Source of the DNA: Enterococcus alishanensis
Lineage (GTDB): Bacteria; Bacillota; Bacilli; Lactobacillales; Enterococcaceae
Direction of reading: 5' to 3'
DNA length: 64,000 nt
Assembly (NCBI RefSeq): GCF_019218635.1
Contig: NZ_JAHUZB010000002.1
Span: forward strand, 558,001-622,000
The position numbers were made by a program, and so were the translations under genes. The notes under the pieces were generated by a model that made no database searches, was not told the DNA's origin, and was given only the letters and a program-made list of their open reading frames with translations. Below, one piece after another: positions 57,643 through 64,000 of the stretch. How positions within the stretch are numbered: the first letter of the stretch is position 1; every line of letters starts with the position of its first letter.

Positions 57643-59001
57643 TTATTTTATTTTTTTTAATAATGTCACAGATTCCACATGGTTTGTTTGTGGAAATAAG
57701 TCCACTGGTTGGATACTGGACGCTTTATAACCTAATGTTGCATAATGTTTCAAATCTCTAGCTAACGTTGCAGGATTACAAGAAATATAAACAATTTTTG
57801 CAGGGTTTATTTCAGCTGTTGCATCAATAAAACTTTCAGTCAAACCTTTTCTTGGTGGATCAACGAAAATAACATCTGGTCGGATGCCTTTTTCTACCCA
57901 TTTATGCATGATATCTTCAGCTTTACCTGTTCGAAAAGTGACATTTTCAAGCTCATTTTTTAGGGCATTGAATTTTGCATCATTAATTGCTTGCTTAACA
58001 ACTTCTACACCGTAAACATGATGTACCCGATCAGCAAAAGATAAACCAATTGTTCCAATACCACAATAAGCATCAATCACAGTATCTGTTGGCTGTAAAT
58101 CAGCTAAATCAATGGCTAATTGATATAATTTTTCTGCTTGCTCCGTGTTGACTTGATAAAATGATTGAGCCGAAATGCGATATGTTTTTCCTAATAAATT
58201 ATCAAAAATATATTCTCGGCCTAGCAATAAGTTTTCTTGACGACCTAAAATGACATTGGTTTTCTCCGTGTTTACATTTTGAACCACCGACACAACCTCT
58301 GGCAAAGCTTTTTGGATTTCAGTTGCTATTTCAACACCTTTAAAGAATTTTTCTTTTCGGGTAACTAAGACAACCATCATTTCATGGGAATAATGTCCTC
58401 GTCTAATAACGATATGACGCAAAAATCCAGTGTTCTCCTCTTCATTATAAGGTTTTACATTAAATCGACGTAATATATCTCGGACGACCAAAATAGCTTC
58501 ATCGATTTTTGGATCTTGAATAAAGTAATCTTCAATTGGCAATAACTCATGGGAATTTTTACGATAAAAACCAGTTGTTAGCTCGCCATTGATATTTCTG
58601 ACAGGAATTTGTGCTTTATTACGATAAGCATAAGGTTTTTCCATGCCAATTGATTCTTTTACTTCAACTTCTGGTAAGTGAGCAATTTTGTCCATCACAT
58701 GTTTAATTTGATTTTGTTTAAATACCAATTGACTCTCATATTTCATATGGCTCAATGGTGCAATTCCGCTGCGTAATAAATCATGGTTTTCTACAGGGAC
58801 ACGTTCTGGACTTTCTGACAGGCGATTAATTACTTTTCCATAGCCAAATTTTTTACCAGTTTTTACTACTAATAATTCAACTTCTTCACCAGGTAGTGCA
58901 TTTTCTACAAACAATGCAAAACCGTCAATATGGGCCACACCCATTCCTTCATAAGTTAAATCATCAATCACTATTGTGTAGGTTTCATTTTTTTTAATCA
59001 A
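57643..59001 (-). CDS. rlmCD: 23S rRNA (uracil-5)-methyltransferase, RlmCD/RumA type
   Basis: A 452-residue SAM-dependent enzyme that makes 5-methyluridine in 23S rRNA; Gram-positive RlmCD modifies two positions. It has an N-terminal TRAM domain (about 1-60, YTIVIDDLTYEGMGVAHIDG), the SAM site VIDAYCGIGTIGLSFA, DPPRKGL, and the catalytic VYISCNPATLARDL. The cysteines that bind a 4Fe-4S cluster in E. coli RlmD are absent: the place reads RSGIAPLSHMKYE, as in streptococcal RlmCD. A tRNA-specific TrmA is less likely because of the TRAM domain. Confidence 0.92.
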   Translation of the reverse strand: MIKKNETYTIVIDDLTYEGMGVAHIDGFALFVENALPGEEVELLVVKTGKKFGYGKVINRLSESPERVPVENHDLLRSGIAPLSHMKYESQLVFKQNQIKHVMDKIAHLPEVEVKESIGMEKPYAYRNKAQIPVRNINGELTTGFYRKNSHELLPIEDYFIQDPKIDEAILVVRDILRRFNVKPYNEEENTGFLRHIVIRRGHYSHEMMVVLVTRKEKFFKGVEIATEIQKALPEVVSVVQNVNTEKTNVILGRQENLLLGREYIFDNLLGKTYRISAQSFYQVNTEQAEKLYQLAIDLADLQPTDTVIDAYCGIGTIGLSFADRVHHVYGVEVVKQAINDAKFNALKNELENVTFRTGKAEDIMHKWVEKGIRPDVIFVDPPRKGLTESFIDATAEINPAKIVYISCNPATLARDLKHYATLGYKASSIQPVDLFPQTNHVESVTLLKKIK

Positions 59002-59067
59002 TATTTTTCTCCTTCGTTGTTGAATGCTTCAATCATTTTAATGAATCTGCCGTCAAATTGCAAGATG

Positions 59068-59097
59068 AAAAAACGACTCTGTCCAAACAGAGCCGCT
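59068..59097 (-). terminator. Intrinsic terminator of dagK
   Basis: On the minus strand CGGCTCTGT and ACAGAGTCG pair around TTGG with TTTTTTC following. It comes between dagK and rlmCD. Confidence 0.9.
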
Positions 59098-59102
59098 AAT
59101 TG

Positions 59103-60131
59103 TTATTTTTGATCATCTGGAGTATCTTTATCTTCTTCTTGTAACTTTTCAAACTCTTTAACTAATTCTTGACCTGCCTCTTGCTCTTCAAGTTCATCTT
59201 CTCCTTGAATAGCAGCATCAGAAATTTCATCAGTGTTAGCAAAAAATTCAATATGTTGATGTAAATTTTCAAAACGCATCGGCGCGTCACCACCATACTC
59301 GCCATCTAAATTAATCATCATTCGTTTATTTTCATCTTCAACAGATGCTTCTAAAAAACTAGTTTTAACGTAAAGAACTTTCGGATCATTCACATGTTTC
59401 CCACCATTAATTACTAAAGTAATCAAACGGACAATTTCAAATAAATTAGCTGTTTTTACGACAATCAAAGAAAACTTTCCATCATCTAACATTGCATCTG
59501 GTGCAATTGTTTCAAAACCACCAATAGAATTTGTCAGTCCCAAGAAAAACATTGAAACATCACCCTGATATTCGCCGCCCTCATATTTCAAATCCACTTT
59601 AATGGGTTTGATTCGGGGTAACATTTCCGCACCTTTAGCAATGTAAGCTAAATAACCAAAAATACTTTTTAGCTCTGAAGGCACTTCGTAAGTTAACTCG
59701 GTTAAGTAACCAGCAGCTGCAATATTTATAAAGTAAGTATCATTCGCCTTACCGATATCCATTTTGACAGTCTGTTCTTTTTGGATCACTTCAGCTGCGG
59801 CTTTTACATTGTTGCGGGGAACTTTTAAAGCTCTAGCATAATCATTGGTTGTACCGGCTGGTATGATCGCAATTTTAGGACGTTTTTCCAAACCTGCGAT
59901 ACCATTGACAACTTCATTGATTGTGCCATCTCCACCTGCAGCAACAATTAAACTAAATCCTGCTTTGGCAGCTCGAGTCGCTTCATTTTTGGCTGAATCA
60001 GGCTCTGCTGTCGTGGCAAAGGCGCTGGTTTCATAACCGGCTTGTTCGATTGCTACTAAAATATCGGCAAGGTTATTCCGTAAAATTTCTTTACCGGATA
60101 CTGGATTATAAATTAATCGTGCTTTTTTCAC
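59103..60131 (-). CDS. dagK: Diacylglycerol kinase (DgkB/DagK type)
   Basis: A 342-residue soluble lipid kinase that phosphorylates diacylglycerol, recycling lipid from lipoteichoic acid synthesis. It shows the N-terminal ARLIYNPVSGKE, the nucleotide motif AAGGDGTINEVVNG (about 64-77), and AIIPAGTTNDYARAL. The last 45 residues are an acidic tail rich in Glu. It follows gatB by 13 bases, an order common in enterococci. Confidence 0.94.
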   Translation of the reverse strand: MKKARLIYNPVSGKEILRNNLADILVAIEQAGYETSAFATTAEPDSAKNEATRAAKAGFSLIVAAGGDGTINEVVNGIAGLEKRPKIAIIPAGTTNDYARALKVPRNNVKAAAEVIQKEQTVKMDIGKANDTYFINIAAAGYLTELTYEVPSELKSIFGYLAYIAKGAEMLPRIKPIKVDLKYEGGEYQGDVSMFFLGLTNSIGGFETIAPDAMLDDGKFSLIVVKTANLFEIVRLITLVINGGKHVNDPKVLYVKTSFLEASVEDENKRMMINLDGEYGGDAPMRFENLHQHIEFFANTDEISDAAIQGEDELEEQEAGQELVKEFEKLQEEDKDTPDDQK

Positions 60132-60144
60132 AGTTGGGCTCCTT

Positions 60145-61575
60145 CTAGCGTTTGGCTAATTCTTCTTGCAACAATTTGTTTACCACACCTGGGTTGGCTT
60201 TTCCTTTAGTAGCTTTCATGATTTGCCCAACCAAGAAACCAACAGCACGATCTTTACCATTTTTAAAATCATCGACTGATTGTTGGTTGTTATCTAAAAC
60301 TTCATTAATCATTGGCAACAATTGTGCAGGATCTGAAAGTTGAACTAAGCCTTTCTGTTCAACAACTGTTTTTGCATCGCCACCGTTTTCTATTAATTCC
60401 CGGAAAACTTTTTTAGCAATTTTAGAACTGATCGTGCCATCATTGATTAAAGTAATCATACCAGCCAAATTATTTGGTGTTAATTTTGTTTGATTTAATT
60501 CTATTTTTTCGCTGTTTAAATAAGCGGAGACTTCGCCCATTAACCAGTTAGAGGCTAATTTAGCATCTGCACCTTCTGTTAAAGTACTTTCGAAGAAATC
60601 AGACATTTCTTTACTTTGGGTAAGTACCATTGCATCGTATTCTGGTAATTCTAATTCTTCTATATAGCGAACACGACGAGAAGCTGGCATTTCAGGTAAT
60701 TCTTCCCCTACTTTTTGAATCCATTCATCATCAATGACAAATTTAGGAATATCTGGTTCAGGGAAATAACGGTAATCACTAGAACCTTCTTTAACCCGCA
60801 TTAAAACAGTTTTGTTGGTTCCTTCATCATAACGGCGTGTTTCTTGTTGAATGGTACCACCAGATAATAAAACTTTGGTTTGACGTTGTACTTCAAAAAC
60901 CAAACCTTTTTTTACAAAGCTAATTGAGTTTAAATTTTTCAATTCTGTTTTTGTTCCAAATTCTTCTTGTCCATAGGGACGTAAAGAAATATTGGCGTCA
61001 CAGCGCATTGAGCCTTCTTCCATTTTAACATCAGAAACACCAGTAAATTGAATGATTGAGCGTAAAGCATCTAAATAAGCATACGCTTCTTCTGGCGAAC
61101 GCATATCGGCTTCAGATACAATTTCAATTAATGGTGTGCCTTGACGGTTCAAATCGACATAAGAATATCCACCGATACCATGCATATTTTTACCAGCATC
61201 TTCTTCTAAATGAACTCGTTCGATCCGGATTTTCTTCTTTTTACCATTTACATCAATTTCAATCCAACCATCATGACCGATTGGTTCATCAAATTGAGAA
61301 ATTTGGTAAGCTTTGGGATTATCGGGATAAAAATAGTTTTTACGGTCAAAATGCATATGTTTTGAAATTTGGCAGTTTAAAGCTAAGGCTGCTTTCATAC
61401 CAAATTCAATCGCTGCCTTATTCATTACTGGTAAAACGCCAGGATAACCCCAGTCAATAATATCAGTATTTGTATTTGGCTCTGCACCGAAATGAGCTGG
61501 TGCTGGAGAAAAGATTTTAGAGTTTGTTTTTAATTCTACATGGACTTCAAGCCCGATGACTGTTTCTAAATTCAT
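60145..61575 (-). CDS. gatB: Aspartyl/glutamyl-tRNA amidotransferase subunit B
   Basis: A 476-residue subunit of GatCAB, which turns Glu-tRNA(Gln) into Gln-tRNA(Gln). GatB binds the tRNA and activates the misacylated residue. It begins [18 protein letters not shown] and shows [29 protein letters not shown], and [11 protein letters not shown]. The C-terminal YqeY-like helical domain (about 330-476) is intact. Its start shares one base with the gatA stop. Confidence 0.97.
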   Translation of the reverse strand: MNLETVIGLEVHVELKTNSKIFSPAPAHFGAEPNTNTDIIDWGYPGVLPVMNKAAIEFGMKAALALNCQISKHMHFDRKNYFYPDNPKAYQISQFDEPIGHDGWIEIDVNGKKKKIRIERVHLEEDAGKNMHGIGGYSYVDLNRQGTPLIEIVSEADMRSPEEAYAYLDALRSIIQFTGVSDVKMEEGSMRCDANISLRPYGQEEFGTKTELKNLNSISFVKKGLVFEVQRQTKVLLSGGTIQQETRRYDEGTNKTVLMRVKEGSSDYRYFPEPDIPKFVIDDEWIQKVGEELPEMPASRRVRYIEELELPEYDAMVLTQSKEMSDFFESTLTEGADAKLASNWLMGEVSAYLNSEKIELNQTKLTPNNLAGMITLINDGTISSKIAKKVFRELIENGGDAKTVVEQKGLVQLSDPAQLLPMINEVLDNNQQSVDDFKNGKDRAVGFLVGQIMKATKGKANPGVVNKLLQEELAKR

Positions 61576-63044
61576 TAATCGTTACCCCCTAAAATCACAG
61601 GTTTTTGTTTATGGAAATCTGTTGCTTGTTCAAAAGCGTAAGCCGCTTTATACATCGTGTTTTCGTCAAAATGTTTACCAATTAATTGTAACCCAACTGG
61701 TAGACCTTCAGAAAATCCTGCTGGAATTGACATTCCTGGTAAACCTGCTAAATTGACTGGAATAGTTAATATATCGTTCATGTACATAGTAATTGGATCA
61801 TTAATATTTTCGCCGATTCCAAAGGCAACAGTTGGTGCAGTTGGCCCAATGATTAAGTCATAATCTGCAAAAACTTTATTAAAATCTTCTTTTATCAAAG
61901 TACGAACTTGACCAGCCTTTTTGAAGTATGCATCGTAATAACCAGCAGATAGTGAGAAAGTCCCTAGCATAATCCGACGTTTCACCTCTTCACCAAAGCC
62001 TTCACTCCGTGAATTGACATATACATCTTCTAAATCTTCTACTTTTTCTGAACGGAAACCGTAACGAATACCATCAAACCGTTGTAAGTTTGAACTTGCT
62101 TCGGATGAAGCAATAATATAGTACACTTGTACGCCATATTTTGAATGAGGTAAACTAACTTCTTCAACTGTGGCACCCAATGCTTTAAAAGTTTCAACGG
62201 CTTTTTGAATTGATTCTCTGACACCCGCATCAATTCCTTCACCTAAATATTCTTTCGGTAAAGCAATTTTCATTCCTTTAATGTCACCAGTTAAACCAGC
62301 TGCAAAATCTGGGACAGAAGCACCAGATGATGTACCATCTTTTTCGTCATAGCCAGAAATAGCATTTAAAACTAACGCATTGTCTTTAACATTACGTGTA
62401 AATGGTCCAATTTGATCTAATGATGAAGCAAAAGCAATTAAACCAAAACGAGAAACCCGGCCATAAGTTGGTTTCATGCCGACAATGCCGTTAAATGATG
62501 CCGGTTGGCGAATTGAACCACCAGTATCACTACCAAGAGAAGCAGGTACTTGTCCCGCAGCAACAGCAGCTGCTGAACCACCAGAAGAACCACCAGGAAC
62601 TTTAGAATGATCCCAAGCATTTTTCGTTTTTTTGAAATAAGAGGTCTCAGTTGAACCACCCATCGCAAATTCATCCATATTTAATTTTCCAACTGGGATC
62701 AAATCATTTGCATAGATTTTTTCCATTACTGTTGCATCATAAATTGGGTTGAAGTTAGACAATATTTTTGACGCAGCAGTTGTTAAAATATCCTTGGTTA
62801 CGATATTATCTTTGATTCCAATCGGAATTCCTGCTAATACATTATCTTCGGAAATACCTTTCAGGTCGATAGCTTTCGCTTCTTCCAATGCTTTGTCTTC
62901 ATTTAAAGTAATAAAAGCTTCAACTTTTTCTTCAGTTGCCTTAATCCGATCAAAGGTTTCTTTTGTCAAATCAGTAGCTGTAATTTCTTTTGAAACTAGC
63001 AGGCTGTGTAATTCTTCAATTGATTTATCAAATAATTTTTCCAT
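61575..63044 (-). CDS. gatA: Glutamyl-tRNA(Gln) amidotransferase subunit A
   Basis: A 489-residue amidase that frees ammonia from glutamine for GatB. The Ser-cis-Ser-Lys active site is present: lysine in [12 protein letters not shown] (about 79), [16 protein letters not shown] and [12 protein letters not shown] with the two serines. It shares a base with gatC and with gatB at its two ends, so all three are translated as one unit. Confidence 0.97.
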   Translation of the reverse strand: MEKLFDKSIEELHSLLVSKEITATDLTKETFDRIKATEEKVEAFITLNEDKALEEAKAIDLKGISEDNVLAGIPIGIKDNIVTKDILTTAASKILSNFNPIYDATVMEKIYANDLIPVGKLNMDEFAMGGSTETSYFKKTKNAWDHSKVPGGSSGGSAAAVAAGQVPASLGSDTGGSIRQPASFNGIVGMKPTYGRVSRFGLIAFASSLDQIGPFTRNVKDNALVLNAISGYDEKDGTSSGASVPDFAAGLTGDIKGMKIALPKEYLGEGIDAGVRESIQKAVETFKALGATVEEVSLPHSKYGVQVYYIIASSEASSNLQRFDGIRYGFRSEKVEDLEDVYVNSRSEGFGEEVKRRIMLGTFSLSAGYYDAYFKKAGQVRTLIKEDFNKVFADYDLIIGPTAPTVAFGIGENINDPITMYMNDILTIPVNLAGLPGMSIPAGFSEGLPVGLQLIGKHFDENTMYKAAYAFEQATDFHKQKPVILGGND

Positions 63045-63349
63045 TATGCGCCTGCCCCTCCATCATCAATAATTGCTGGTACTTTAATGAATCCATCTTC
63101 AGATTCTGGTACGTTTTTCATTAGTTCTTTTCGCGACCAACCATCATGGGCCACATCTTCTCTCATTACATTTACTGTTTCGACAACATTTGAAGTTATT
63201 TCGACACCTTCAGTATCTACTTCACTTAGTTGTTCTACCATATCAATAATTTTTCCTAATTGATCAGTAAATCCAGTTAATTCATCAGCGGAAAAAGAAA
63301 GTTTTGCTAATTTCGCAACATGCTGGACTTGTTCTTCGTTAATTGCCAT
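63044..63349 (-). CDS. gatC: Aspartyl/glutamyl-tRNA amidotransferase subunit C
   Basis: A 101-residue small subunit that holds GatA and GatB together. It begins [19 protein letters not shown] and contains EELTG-like [23 protein letters not shown] and VMREDV, as is usual. It is the first gene of gatCAB; a terminator for ligA lies upstream, so the operon has its own start of transcription. Confidence 0.96.
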   Translation of the reverse strand: MAINEEQVQHVAKLAKLSFSADELTGFTDQLGKIIDMVEQLSEVDTEGVEITSNVVETVNVMREDVAHDGWSRKELMKNVPESEDGFIKVPAIIDDGGAGA

Positions 63350-63429
63350 AATATCCCTACTTTCAATGTGTTTGCTAATATTGACTCATTTTATCATATC
63401 TTTTTAAGAATGCGCACTTTTTCTCGTCG

Positions 63430-63475
63430 AAAAAACGATAGCGAGTCTATGATACTCAATAGTTCTTGCTATCGT
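63430..63475 (-). terminator. Intrinsic terminator of ligA
   Basis: On the minus strand ACGATAGC and GCTATCGT close a long hairpin with an inner arm, followed by TTTTTTCG. It lies about 35 bases after the ligA stop. Confidence 0.88.
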
Positions 63476-63508
63476 CAACTGTCTTTCTGAAAAAAATATG
63501 AGTTTTTG

Positions 63509-64000
<492 letters not shown>

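Overview
This window comes from a low-GC Gram-positive bacterium of the order Lactobacillales, most likely an Enterococcaceae member (Enterococcus or Vagococcus type). Support for this is the AT-rich sequence with strong AGGAGG-type ribosome sites, the Firmicutes DnaB/DnaI pair, CtsR, cre and PurBox operators, a DUF1149 gene, and the order ligA-gatCAB-dagK. I cannot name the species. Apart from one small gene at 18213-18569, every gene lies on the minus strand, so transcription runs from high to low coordinates.

Layout, left to right. 1-8.2 kb: the start of pdhA, a Mg2+ transport ATPase (mgtA) behind an M-box riboswitch, a nitroreductase with a MocR-type regulator, guaC, and an unknown protein. 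8.2-23.2 kb: the complete de novo purine pathway in two blocks. One is purC/S-Q-L-F-M-N-H-D, in which purC and purS form a single frame. The other is purE-K-B. A sodium:alanine/glycine symporter and a small plus-strand gene lie between them, and each block has a PurBox upstream. xpt (purine salvage) follows at 23.3-23.9 kb. 24.0-32.1 kb: a glycine reductase operon, described below. 32.2-39.7 kb: clpB with a CtsR operator, a decayed IS3-type element, a UPF0104 membrane protein, pepT, nif3 and trmK. 39.8-46.9 kb: a replication and repair group (dnaI, dnaB, nrdR, coaE, mutM, polA). 47-57.5 kb: BI-1, a MaoC-like protein, murC, sprT, tex, and small enzymes including gpmA. 57.6-64 kb: rlmCD, dagK, gatBAC and the end of ligA.

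The most notable content is the complete selenoprotein glycine reductase operon, in transcription order grdX-grdE-grdA-grdB-trxB-trxA-grdC-grdD. Both grdA and grdB carry an in-frame TGA exactly where these families have selenocysteine. In grdB the TGA is followed by a near-perfect stem-loop with a GGU loop, as expected for a bacterial SECIS. The operon is preceded by a tandem glycine riboswitch whose second aptamer overlaps a terminator arm, which predicts expression when glycine is abundant. The operon-encoded thioredoxin reductase lacks the arginines that normally bind NADPH. Together these genes should reduce glycine to acetyl phosphate and ammonia, giving ATP through acetate kinase and a sink for electrons. 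To my knowledge this Stickland-type, selenium-dependent metabolism is typical of clostridia and unusual in lactic acid bacteria. No selenocysteine synthesis or decoding genes lie in the window, so they must be sought elsewhere in the genome.

Glycine also links the regions: PurD consumes glycine, the symporter may import it, and the riboswitch senses it.
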